NCBI RefSeq assembly: GCF_000166195.2
Contig: NZ_CM001403.1
Coordinates: 6,528,432-6,592,431 of the forward strand
From: Mucilaginibacter paludis DSM 18603
GTDB lineage: Bacteria; Bacteroidota; Bacteroidia; Sphingobacteriales; Sphingobacteriaceae
Length of the DNA: 64,000 bases
Direction: 5' to 3'
The notes under the pieces are model-generated. The model had not been told where the DNA came from. It saw nothing but the letters and a program-made list of their open reading frames with translations, and searched no databases. The translations under genes were made by a program, and so were the position numbers. Below are positions 51,630-59,447 of the stretch, one piece after another (within the stretch, counting starts at the first letter, position 1; every line of letters starts with the position of its first letter).

Positions 51630-52538
51630 TCAATCATTAACTTTCTTTCTAAAATCGGTGGCATTGATATTTGTCTTGTTTTTAAAAAAAGCGGAAAATT
51701 GATTAGGCTCACTATAGCCCAGACTATACGCGATTTCCGAAACCGTCCAGTTGGTGGTTTTTAACAATACTTTTGCTTCCTGTATTATACGGTCATTGAT
51801 CCATTGGGTAGTTGTACGCCCGGTAACTGTAGTTAACACTTTGTTTAAATGGTTTACATGAACATTGAGCTGGCCGGCAAATGCAGACGGGGAGTTTAGG
51901 TTTATGAGCTGGTAATTGAGTTCTATCGGAAATTGGCGCTCTAATAACCCTGTGAAAGCGTCTTTCAGCCTTTCGGCAGCGTTAGCGCCATGGCTTGTAC
52001 CTTTTTTAAATAAATAGCCTTTTTGGGCTTCGTGAACTACTTCCATTAGTAAATGGCCTAACAGGTTATATTTAAAGGGATAATTACTATACAGGGTGTT
52101 ATACATTTTGGAAAATAGCTCGGTATAGATTTTAGCTTCATTCCCGCTCAATGGAATTACAGCCTCTTCGATAAGCTGAAAAACCGGGTACTCCTTTATT
52201 TTTCCCAACTGGTTAAAAAATGGCTCTGTGAAGATGCCTATGTAGCCGGTTTGCCTTTCACTCACCGTTTCCCAAAAATAAGGAACGTTGGGATTTGTAA
52301 ATATTAAAACCGTTCCGTTTATATGTTTACATTGATCAGCATAATGGATTTTATTCTCGCCGGTAATTAAGGTGATCTTGTAAAAGCTTCGCCTGGTATA
52401 ATTGGGCTTTCTGTTTGTCGGCAGATGAAGATCATCTATTTTGAAGATATTGATGTGGCCGGCACGGTTACTTGTCGCTTCGCCTATTGTATTGTCTATA
52501 TGTTCATAGAGCGTTTTTAATTCAACAATTTTAGCCAT
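51630..52538 (-). CDS. AraC family regulator
   Basis: A 302-residue AraC protein with an N-terminal AraC_binding-like cupin half (GHINIFKIDDLHLPTNRKPN, YYKI-type strands, VPYFWETVSER). The C-terminal HTH pair is AGQLNVHVNHLNKVLTTVTG and WTVSEIAYSLGYSEPNQFSA, then KTNINATDFRKK. It is divergent from the broken Crp/Fnr gene at 52650 and just upstream of the SDR gene. It is not one of the three paralogues. Confidence 0.9.
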   Translation of the reverse strand: MAKIVELKTLYEHIDNTIGEATSNRAGHINIFKIDDLHLPTNRKPNYTRRSFYKITLITGENKIHYADQCKHINGTVLIFTNPNVPYFWETVSERQTGYIGIFTEPFFNQLGKIKEYPVFQLIEEAVIPLSGNEAKIYTELFSKMYNTLYSNYPFKYNLLGHLLMEVVHEAQKGYLFKKGTSHGANAAERLKDAFTGLLERQFPIELNYQLINLNSPSAFAGQLNVHVNHLNKVLTTVTGRTTTQWINDRIIQEAKVLLKTTNWTVSEIAYSLGYSEPNQFSAFFKNKTNINATDFRKKVND

Positions 52539-52649
52539 AAGTAAAAGTATTAAAATAAAATAATGAAAATATTTTTATCATTACATAATTGGTAACATAG
52601 AAAAGTAATCATTTGTTATTTATCTTTAATATGTGCTATAATTACCCGT

Positions 52650-53257
52650 ATGAATAAAGAAAGTCTTTTGGTTGAAGAAGGCACCGTATTGGACAGCGTG
52701 CTCAGGGGAGTTGTGGAACTGGATGAGCGATACGTCGCAGAATTCAGGCAGCTTATGTTTCGCAAATCATTAAACAAAAAAGACTTCCTGATTACCGAAG
52801 GTAATACCTGCAATTTATCGGGATTGTGGTTTCAGGGGCTATGCGCTCATTTATACGCGGAGATGAATTAACCGAATTCAACAACGATTTTTATTTTGAG
52901 CGCGATTTTGTAAGCGCTTATACCAGTTTTTTAACATCCAGTCCTACCAATTGTAACATCCAGGCCCTGACCAACGTAAATGTAGTTTACATCACATCGG
53001 AGCAATATCATGCCTTGGTTTCACATGATAATGAATGGCTTAAACTGGGTAAATACATAGCGGAAACATTCTTTATCAGAAAATGTAAACGGGAAACCTC
53101 ATTTTTGAAGAATACCGCTGCTAAAAGGCTGGAAAATGTATTGCAATTATATCCGGGAATTGAGCAGCGGGTTTCGCAATATCATATTGCTTCTTATTTA
53201 GGTGTAAAGCCTGAATCGCTGAGCCGGATCAAACTCTTAACATGCATCAATAAATAA
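52650..53257 (+). pseudogene. Crp/Fnr-like regulator with a frameshift
   Basis: A Crp/Fnr-type gene broken by one missing base. The first part encodes MNKESLLVEEGTVLDSVLRG and reaches FLITEGNTCN at about 52819. From there the barrel continues only in the next frame as IGIVVSGAMRSFIRGDE, then DFVSAYTSFLTSSPTN and an HTH-like end (QYHIASYLGVKPESLSRI). Adding one T in AATTTATC would restore a 202-residue gene. It is either a recent inactivation or an assembly error. A downstream start at 52826 could give a 143-residue fragment without the first barrel strands. Confidence 0.82.
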
Positions 53258-53280
53258 GGCCAGGTTTAAACGGAAATTTG

Positions 53281-53302
53281 TACTTCATTAAATATTGAAG
53301 TA
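53281..53302 (+). promoter_or_regulatory. Palindrome overlapping the tautomerase start
   Basis: TACTTCA (53281-53287) and TGAAGTA (53296-53302) with 8 bases between. The last base is the A of the ATG. It could be an operator or a start-codon-sequestering hairpin. Confidence 0.4.
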
Positions 53303-53703
53303 TGCCAATAATCGATTTAAAAGTAAGCGGCCCGGAAAATCCCGCTGTAGCGCAACAACTCGTCACCGAGATCAGCCGTCTTACAAAAGAAGTTTTAAAG
53401 AAAAAGCCCGAGGTTACCGTAATCACGGTTTCATTCGTGCCGGATTACCTGTGGTTCGTTAATTCTGTTTCTCTGGCGGAGTTAAAAACAAAAAGTTTCC
53501 ATCTTCATATCAAAATATCGGATTCTACTAACCTTAAGGTTGATAAGGCTGATTATATTGAGGCTGTTCACAAGTCCTTAAGTTCCTTGCTTGGAGGTGT
53601 TCATCCCGTAAGTTATACCGCTATTCAGGAAATGAAGGCAGACGCTTATGGTTATGAAGGATTAACCATAGAGTATAAATACATCAATAATCAAAAGAAG
53701 TAA
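53302..53703 (+). CDS. Tautomerase family protein
   Basis: A 133-residue 4-oxalocrotonate-tautomerase-like protein. After the start methionine comes Pro2 (MPIIDLKVSG), the catalytic base of the family. It is about twice the length of 4-OT, so it is probably the fused-repeat (cis-CaaD or MSAD-like) form. Conserved are EISRLTKEVLKKKPEVTVIT and ADYIEAVHKSLSSLLGG. These enzymes act on keto-enol substrates from aromatic breakdown. A palindrome covers its start codon. Confidence 0.82.
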   Translation: MPIIDLKVSGPENPAVAQQLVTEISRLTKEVLKKKPEVTVITVSFVPDYLWFVNSVSLAELKTKSFHLHIKISDSTNLKVDKADYIEAVHKSLSSLLGGVHPVSYTAIQEMKADAYGYEGLTIEYKYINNQKK

Positions 53704-53796
53704 TTCAGCTACAGGATTGTGGTGCTTTTATAGAAATCAAAGCAGTTGCATTTGGCCGGATGAGGCAATAAATGTTCATTGAATAGATGAAGGAAA

Positions 53797-54792
53797 CTAC
53801 GATTGTGAAATAGTATCTCCTGTCAAACGGCTTTTAAATTGTTTAGGCTTTAGTTGATGATGCCGTTCAAATACCCTGGTAAAATGGCTAAGATTGGTAA
53901 AGCCCAGCTTATAAGCAGTTTCTGATACAGACAGGTTACTGAGCAGGCTGGCCGCCTGTATCATTCTCATGGTCTGGTAATATTGATGAATGCTTTGTCC
54001 AAAGACCTGCGTGAAGAGCTTTTGTAATTTGGTTAAACCTAAACCTGACAAATTAGCCAGTTCCGGGAGTAGCGGACAACTATTTAAATTCTTAAGTATG
54101 GCCAAACGGACAAGATAAATTTTTTCGGCGTCTTCCCGTTTAACATTTACCGGAGCGATGACGGGGCGTTTAAATAAGTTTTTAAAAAGATGATAAATCA
54201 ACTCCTGTGCTTTTGCATTGTAAAGTAACATCGGCAGTTCTGTAGCGCCATTGATCCTGATGATTTGCTTTATAACATGATCCATTTCAGGAAGAATGAC
54301 ATCATAAATAACAAATGACGGCTGGGTTTTAACTAAATCTAAAATTGTACAGCGGTTTTCAGAGTTGAGTAAACCTGTTAGATAGCTACGCGAGGTGCCG
54401 ATGATCAGAAAGTTGATTTGTTTGTTTGCAGGTATCTTTAGTTCAGTATTGAAGTTACACGTTCCAATTTCCACTTCAAATCCTGTTAAATCATCAAAGA
54501 AAGGATCATGTTGTTGCTGACTGTATTTTGACAGGAATTTAGACCGGTCAAATTTTAGCGTTATACTTTCGGTGTTTGCAATAGCCTGCCGCCTTAAAAT
54601 AAGATCATGTTTTAATTTATAGTTATGAATAAACAGGGCCATGCCATCCAGCCTGATGTGCTGGATGTACCCGTCGCCCAACCATTGTGGCAGATGTACT
54701 TTGTCGCCTTCCACAATTGTGCTGAAATGTTTGGCAAACGCTGTCAAAAAATGATAGTTTTTTATGACTTGAAATTCGAATTCTACAGGCAT
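53797..54792 (-). CDS. AraC family regulator, paralogue C
   Basis: A 331-residue regulator with the same layout as the proteins at 39665 and 48173. I take MPVEFEFQVIKNYHFLTAF at 54792 as the start because it aligns with the paralogues; a start 21 bp upstream is possible. HTH segments are PELANLSGLGLTKLQKLFT, then LSVSETAYKLGFTNLSHFTR and ERHHQLKPKQFKSR. It is divergent from the cupin gene, and the shared operator lies between them at 54895. Confidence 0.92.
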   Translation of the reverse strand: MPVEFEFQVIKNYHFLTAFAKHFSTIVEGDKVHLPQWLGDGYIQHIRLDGMALFIHNYKLKHDLILRRQAIANTESITLKFDRSKFLSKYSQQQHDPFFDDLTGFEVEIGTCNFNTELKIPANKQINFLIIGTSRSYLTGLLNSENRCTILDLVKTQPSFVIYDVILPEMDHVIKQIIRINGATELPMLLYNAKAQELIYHLFKNLFKRPVIAPVNVKREDAEKIYLVRLAILKNLNSCPLLPELANLSGLGLTKLQKLFTQVFGQSIHQYYQTMRMIQAASLLSNLSVSETAYKLGFTNLSHFTRVFERHHQLKPKQFKSRLTGDTISQS

Positions 54793-54894
54793 CAACCGTT
54801 CGGGTTTAACCATTACTCAAATATTTGTGTCATTTTGATAGCAGAGACAATGAATCCGTTAAATATATTAAATCAGCAGTATCAATTTGCGATT

Positions 54895-54955
54895 GATCGG
54901 ACTATTTTCTAAAAAAACCGACGTATAGCGACTTTTTCGACTATTGTTTTTGTAG
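54895..54955 (+). promoter_or_regulatory. Shared AraC-type operator, site 3
   Basis: GATCGGACTATTTTCT (54895-54910), followed by the related GCGACTTTTTC (54928-54938) and CGACTATTG (54938-54946). The second-site spacing differs from sites 1, 2 and 4. It lies between paralogue C and the cupin gene. TAAATTTG (54976-54983) may be the cupin -7 element. Confidence 0.55.
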
Positions 54956-55021
54956 GCTATGCTTGGTGCTTAAGTTAAATTTGATAATAGATAAATCACG
55001 AATATTTTAAACACTACCCAT

Positions 55022-55528
55022 ATGGAAAATTCAAAACCATCACCAATTACAGTAGACCCTACGGGCGGGGAAATACTATCGATTGTAGGCGATAATTATC
55101 GCGTACTTGTTTCAGGTAAGCAAACCAACGGTGCCTTTGCTACTATCGACATGCTGATACCCCCTCAAAGTGGCCCTGGGCCTCATTCTCATTCAAATTT
55201 CTATGAATCTTTCTATATCGTCGATGGCGAGGTGGAGGTTCATTCTGAAGCCGGGAATTATACTGCCAAAAAAGGTTCATTTGTAGTTATTCCTGAAGGC
55301 GGCGTGGTGCATTACTTTAAAAATGTAAGTGATCAATTGGCTCATTTGCTTTGTACAGTTGTACCTGCCGGGTTAGAAGAATTTTTCGAAGAAATAGGGG
55401 AGCCGGTAGCTGCCGGTGAATTCCTTCCGCCGCCGCCTATGGACCCGGAATCCATAAAAAAATTGCAGGCCATCGCGGAAAAACATGGGCAAATTGTATA
55501 CCCCCCTAACTACCTCGACCAAAAGTAA
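55022..55528 (+). CDS. Cupin domain protein
   Basis: A 168-residue single-cupin protein. The metal-binding first motif is GPGPHSHSNFYESFYIVDGE and the second is GSFVVIPEGGVVHYFKN. The C-terminal tail is Pro-rich (FLPPPPMDPESIKKL). Such proteins are often dioxygenases, isomerases or binding proteins; which one is not evident. It is divergent from AraC paralogue C and may start an operon with the isochorismatase-like gene 91 bp downstream. Confidence 0.88.
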   Translation: MENSKPSPITVDPTGGEILSIVGDNYRVLVSGKQTNGAFATIDMLIPPQSGPGPHSHSNFYESFYIVDGEVEVHSEAGNYTAKKGSFVVIPEGGVVHYFKNVSDQLAHLLCTVVPAGLEEFFEEIGEPVAAGEFLPPPPMDPESIKKLQAIAEKHGQIVYPPNYLDQK

Positions 55529-55619
55529 CGTATTCATACAAACTCCGTAACTATGGACAATACACGCTGATCATTCCTGATGCGGGGTTATGGTTCCTCA
55601 ATTCAAACATAAACGATCT

Positions 55620-56222
55620 ATGAAACATTTTAAAAAAGACGACACGATCATTTTACTCATCGATCACCAGGTAGGAACGATTACCATGGCTACCAACCGG
55701 CCAAAGGAAATGATCATCAGCCGCGCTAAAGCATTGGCTAAGATCGGCAGGGCGCTTGGTATGCCCATCGTGCTTACCACGAGCATGGAAGATCACATGC
55801 AGGGACAAACTGTGCCTGAATTGCAAGAGATATTACCGGAAGAATATGCGAACAGGGTAAAAAGAAGCGGGATCACCAATGCCTGGGATGACCAGAATTT
55901 CAAAGACGCAGTTTTAAAAGCAGGAAATGGACGTAAGAACGTTATTATGGCCGGGCTAACCAATGATGTTTGCATCGTGTATCCATCGATTTCAATGGTA
56001 GAAGAAGGTTTTGATGTGCAGGTAGTTATAGACGCGGGAGGTTCTCCAACAGAGATAGCTGATGATGTTGCCAGAGCGACATGGGAAAAACACGGCGTTC
56101 GCACCAACGTGATCAACCAGCTGATTACCGAATTGACTGACAGATGGGAAAGCGAAGACGGTGGAAAGCTTATGCAAATCCTGCTGACTGATATCATTCC
56201 TACATTCGGACAGTTTAAATAG
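55620..56222 (+). CDS. Isochorismatase-like hydrolase (YcaC group)
   Basis: A 200-residue cysteine hydrolase of the isochorismatase superfamily. The triad is D15 (ILLIDHQVG), a Lys near residue 81 (RVKRSGITNAWDD) and C118 (LTNDVCIVYPS). The sequence MATNRPKEMIISRAKALAKI and the C-terminal region follow the YcaC-like branch, of unknown substrate. It lies 91 bp after the cupin gene. The ATG at 55620 gives the standard N-terminus. Confidence 0.9.
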   Translation: MKHFKKDDTIILLIDHQVGTITMATNRPKEMIISRAKALAKIGRALGMPIVLTTSMEDHMQGQTVPELQEILPEEYANRVKRSGITNAWDDQNFKDAVLKAGNGRKNVIMAGLTNDVCIVYPSISMVEEGFDVQVVIDAGGSPTEIADDVARATWEKHGVRTNVINQLITELTDRWESEDGGKLMQILLTDIIPTFGQFK

Positions 56223-56253
56223 TACACATTAGAAAGCAGGGACGCGTTTAGAA

Positions 56254-56417
56254 GGCACTGAAAAAGTCCTTTAGGCTAAAAACGCTTGTTTTAAACCTAA
56301 AATAGAGGTTTTGAGAATCGTTTATACAAAAACCTGACCCGAATAAATCAAAGAAAAGAGCCCGGTTTCAATTACGAAAATAGGCTCTTTTTGATAAGTA
56401 TGAACTTTTTCAGTGCC
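56254..56417. mobile_element. 164-bp MITE-like element with 14-bp terminal inverted repeats
   Basis: GGCACTGAAAAAGT (56254-56267) and its exact complement ACTTTTTCAGTGCC (56404-56417). There is no open frame inside, only an internal hairpin. The ends resemble those of some insertion sequences of the IS1182 type, from memory. No clear target duplication is visible. It sits 9 bp upstream of shared operator site 4. Confidence 0.55.
56354..56392 (+). terminator. Intrinsic terminator inside the MITE-like element
   Basis: AAAAGAGCC (56354-56362) and GGCTCTTTTT (56383-56392) flank a 20-nt loop. It would end transcription of the cupin-hydrolase unit about 130 bp after its stop. Confidence 0.65.
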
Positions 56418-56425
56418 CTTCAGGC

Positions 56426-56486
56426 GGATCGGACTATTTTTCTGACTTAACGCGCTATTTTAAAATTCGTCTCCTGCCGACCTTTG
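56426..56486 (+). promoter_or_regulatory. Shared AraC-type operator and promoter, site 4
   Basis: GGATCGGACTATTTTTCTGA (56426-56445), second half-site GCGCTATTTT (56452-56461) 21 bp on, and GACCTTTG (56479-56486) as a probable -7 element. It matches site 2 almost base for base in these parts, with an identical 48-bp operator to -7 distance. It precedes the hydrolase-pirin-oxidoreductase operon. No TTTG lies at the -33 position, as expected if an activator is needed. Confidence 0.65.
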
Positions 56487-56535
56487 ACCTATCATTTAGC
56501 AATAAAAAGATATTCAAACTTTAAAAAATAATCCA

Positions 56536-57441
56536 ATGGCACTATCCGAAGAAGTAAAAAAAACAATTGCCGACGCAGAAGCACACGGCTTTGATAAGTT
56601 AAACCTTTTGCCACCTCAACAAACCCGGGATCTGATGAAACAGGCTCCGGCAAACCCGAACCCGACAGTGGTTGGACAGGTGATCAATACCATCATTGAA
56701 AAAGATCAGATTCCCGTAAGGATTTACATTCCCAAAGGCCGCGGCCCCTTCCCGGTGATAGCTTATTTTCATGGTGGCGGTTTCGTACTGCTAAGTTTAG
56801 ATACACATGACGAAATTTGCCGCCAGCTATGCGCCAATACAGATGCTGTGGTAATGTCGGTAGATTATAAACTGGCGCCGGAGCATCCATACCCCGAAGG
56901 GCCGGAAAGCGCAGTTGCGGCTACGCTTTGGATGATTGAAAACGCGAAAAACTACAACGGCATTGGCGATAAATTGGCTGTTGCCGGCGATAGCGCCGGG
57001 GGATATATGGCTATTTGGGTGGCTCAAAAACTGTCGGCCGCTCGGGTCGCACTCAAAGCCCAGTTTGCAACTTATCCAGTTACAGATCACTATTCATCAT
57101 ATCATGCTTCGTGGGAAGAAAACAAGGAGGGGTATGTGTTGACTGCCGAAATGATGAAATGGTTTTGGGATAATTATCTAACCGATCCGTCTAAATCCGA
57201 TGAGGCATCACCTTTAAGAACAGCTGACCTTTCGGGTTTGCCGCCAGCATTGATTATGACGGCAAACTATGATCCGCTGAGAGATGAAGGGAAAGCCTAC
57301 GCTGATAAACTGCAAAAAGCAGGCGTAGCTACGATTTATCAAAATTATGAGAACGTGCATGGATTTTTTGGCACAGGTTCGATAGGGCAACAGGCGATGC
57401 AGGAAGCCAGCAACTTTTTAAAACATAAATTAAACAGTTAA
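56536..57441 (+). CDS. Alpha/beta hydrolase (hormone-sensitive-lipase-like esterase)
   Basis: A 301-residue esterase. It has IAYFHGGGFVLLSLDTHDEI (HGGG oxyanion hole), the nucleophile elbow VAGDSAGGYMAI, the Asp in ANYDPLRDEG and the His in NVHGFFG. This is the family IV (HSL) pattern. It is cytosolic and acts on short acyl esters. It starts an operon: the pirin gene begins 2 bp after its stop. The shared AraC-type operator is about 90-110 bp upstream. Confidence 0.93.
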   Translation: MALSEEVKKTIADAEAHGFDKLNLLPPQQTRDLMKQAPANPNPTVVGQVINTIIEKDQIPVRIYIPKGRGPFPVIAYFHGGGFVLLSLDTHDEICRQLCANTDAVVMSVDYKLAPEHPYPEGPESAVAATLWMIENAKNYNGIGDKLAVAGDSAGGYMAIWVAQKLSAARVALKAQFATYPVTDHYSSYHASWEENKEGYVLTAEMMKWFWDNYLTDPSKSDEASPLRTADLSGLPPALIMTANYDPLRDEGKAYADKLQKAGVATIYQNYENVHGFFGTGSIGQQAMQEASNFLKHKLNS

Positions 57442-57443
57442 TC

Positions 57444-58199
57444 ATGTTGCAAATCATTTCAAACCAGCAAAAGATCGTCAAGAAAAACGGCGGCTTCGGC
57501 ATTGAGATTCTTTTCCCAGGTAAAGGAATGGGCTCCGAAGATTCGGGTATCGGTACCATTGGAAGGATTGACCAGGCCACCGTTACTCCCGGCACTTTAG
57601 TACCCATGCACCCGCATCAGAATGACGAGATACTGACCTATCTAAGAAGTGGCGTAGTTGAACATAAGGACACTGAAGGGAATATCGAAGTCATTACCAA
57701 TAAACGACTGATGATGATGAATGCCGGTTCGAAGTTCCAGCACGAAGAACTCGTTTTACCGCAGGGTGGCGTGCTTACCGCCTTACAGATATTTATTCGC
57801 CCCGAAACTGGCGGTCTGAAGCCCAAGGTACAGTTTCATGAGTTTCCGGATGCTGTAAACCTCAATGATTGGCGGGCGGTCGCTGGCAAGGGTGATGCTT
57901 TTCCTTTACAGATCAGGAGCAGTACCTGGATCTATGATATGAAATTAGAACAAGGAAAACAGCAATCGCTACCGGTGTTACAGATTACAGATGCCACCTG
58001 CCTGGTCTATGTATTCGACGGATCGCTCGGCGTCAACGAAAATATCAATATCCAAAAAGGAGAAAGCCTGGTTATTGAAGATGAGAGAATTCTACTTAAA
58101 GCCTTTGAGGATTGCAATCTAATACTATTTGTAACTGATCGTAATGCAAGGGTATTTAAAGACGGTATGTACAGTGGCAATATCAACAGAACAAAATGA
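57444..58199 (+). CDS. Pirin family protein
   Basis: A 251-residue bicupin of the pirin family. The first cupin carries the metal ligands in VPMHPHQNDEILTYLRSG and VEHKDTEG. The second barrel lies beyond about residue 150 (TCLVYVFDGSLGVNEN). Some pirins are quercetin dioxygenases, others redox-linked regulators. Its position between an esterase and a quinone oxidoreductase suggests aromatic or quinone metabolism. The last codons overlap the next start by 4 bp (ATGA). Confidence 0.9.
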   Translation: MLQIISNQQKIVKKNGGFGIEILFPGKGMGSEDSGIGTIGRIDQATVTPGTLVPMHPHQNDEILTYLRSGVVEHKDTEGNIEVITNKRLMMMNAGSKFQHEELVLPQGGVLTALQIFIRPETGGLKPKVQFHEFPDAVNLNDWRAVAGKGDAFPLQIRSSTWIYDMKLEQGKQQSLPVLQITDATCLVYVFDGSLGVNENINIQKGESLVIEDERILLKAFEDCNLILFVTDRNARVFKDGMYSGNINRTK

Positions 58200-59146
58200 A
58201 AAAACTAATTTATTCCAAATTTGGCGGCCCGGAAGTATTGCAGATAGCAGAGGTTCCAATTCCTACCGTTCAGGAAACCACCGTGCTGATCAAAGTTAAA
58301 GCGGTAGCCATTAACCCGCTGGACTGGAAAATACGCAATGGCGAAATGAAATTAATGTCGGGAAGTAAATTCCCCAAAGGCATCGGTATTGATTTTTCGG
58401 GCGTTGTTGAAGAAGTCGGCACAGCTACTACTAAATACAATAAAGGTGATGAGGTATTTGGTATACTGGATGTTTTTAAAGGTGGGGCGCTGTCCGAATA
58501 TATTTCAGTCGAAGAAAAAGATATAGCCATTAAGCCGCAAAATATCTCTTTCGAACAGGCTGCGGCTATGCCCGTCGTCGGCGCTGCCGCATTGCAGATA
58601 TTTAACACTTTGGTAAGGTTAAAAAAAGGTGACGAAATTCTGATCAATGGTGCTTCAGGTGGCATCGGCATGTTTGCTACTCAAATCGCAAAAACGAAAG
58701 GCGCCGTAGTAACCACCGTAGTAGGCGATAGTGGTATCCAGGCGGTTAAAGATTGGGGTGCTGACTTTGTAGTCAATTACCAGAATGAAGATATTTTAAA
58801 AGGAAACAAACAATATGATATTGTTATTGACCTATCAGGCAAAATGCCTTTTAGCGAAGCTAAAATAATCATGAAGCATTCGTCCGCCTATATACATACA
58901 GCCCCCGGTCCAAAAGAAATCGTCGTTTCTTTTTTCATCAACTTGTTTTCAAGTAAAAAATATAAATTACTGATGCTTAAACCTTCTCCGGAATATATGG
59001 CCGAACTTACAGGTTATGCAGAGCAGGGGATGGCTATAGTGGTCAGTAGGGTATATCCTTTTTATTCATTTAACAAAGCTTACACGGAGGTGCCAAAAGG
59101 TAAGTTTATCGGGAAGGCGGTGATTACAATGGGTGACTTGGTTTAA
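58196..59146 (+). CDS. NADP-dependent quinone/alkenal oxidoreductase (zinc-independent MDR)
   Basis: A 316-residue medium-chain reductase like quinone oxidoreductase (QOR). It has MKKLIYSKFGGPEVLQIAEV, AINPLDWKIRNG and FPKGIGIDFSGVVEEVG, and the nucleotide-binding GASGGIGMFATQIAKTKGA. It has no zinc-binding cysteines, as in QOR. It overlaps the pirin gene by 4 bp, so it is the third gene of the operon. Such enzymes reduce quinones or enals with NADPH. Confidence 0.93.
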   Translation: MKKLIYSKFGGPEVLQIAEVPIPTVQETTVLIKVKAVAINPLDWKIRNGEMKLMSGSKFPKGIGIDFSGVVEEVGTATTKYNKGDEVFGILDVFKGGALSEYISVEEKDIAIKPQNISFEQAAAMPVVGAAALQIFNTLVRLKKGDEILINGASGGIGMFATQIAKTKGAVVTTVVGDSGIQAVKDWGADFVVNYQNEDILKGNKQYDIVIDLSGKMPFSEAKIIMKHSSAYIHTAPGPKEIVVSFFINLFSSKKYKLLMLKPSPEYMAELTGYAEQGMAIVVSRVYPFYSFNKAYTEVPKGKFIGKAVITMGDLV

Positions 59147-59394
59147 GTTAGTGATTAAAAACTCGGTGATCAATTGAGCGGAACAGGCGCCGGGCATGGT
59201 TTGCTTATTAGCTAAGCGCGTTCCTTAAGAGGATAAGTAATAAGAGTGCGAAGATTTTATTGAATCATAGTTTTTTAGGGTTTAACAAAATGAATTTAGG
59301 GCTATCTGAAAGGGGTTTTTCATTTTGATCGCATCTTGTTGATATTAAAAAAACAATAAAACAATTGTACAACAGATGATAAATCGCCTTTAAA

Positions 59395-59433
59395 AGGCTG
59401 CATCATGGTCTCATGATACAGCCTCTCTTTTTA
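59395..59433. terminator. Bidirectional terminator between the oxidoreductase and a lipoprotein gene
   Basis: AGGCTG-C-ATCATG pairs with CATGAT-A-CAGCCT (59395-59424) with one mismatch, followed by CTCTTTTTATT. On the other strand an AAAA/TTTT flank also gives a T run. The rest of the 59147-59447 gap has nothing else visible. Confidence 0.75.
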
Positions 59434-59447
59434 TTGGTGATCATAAG

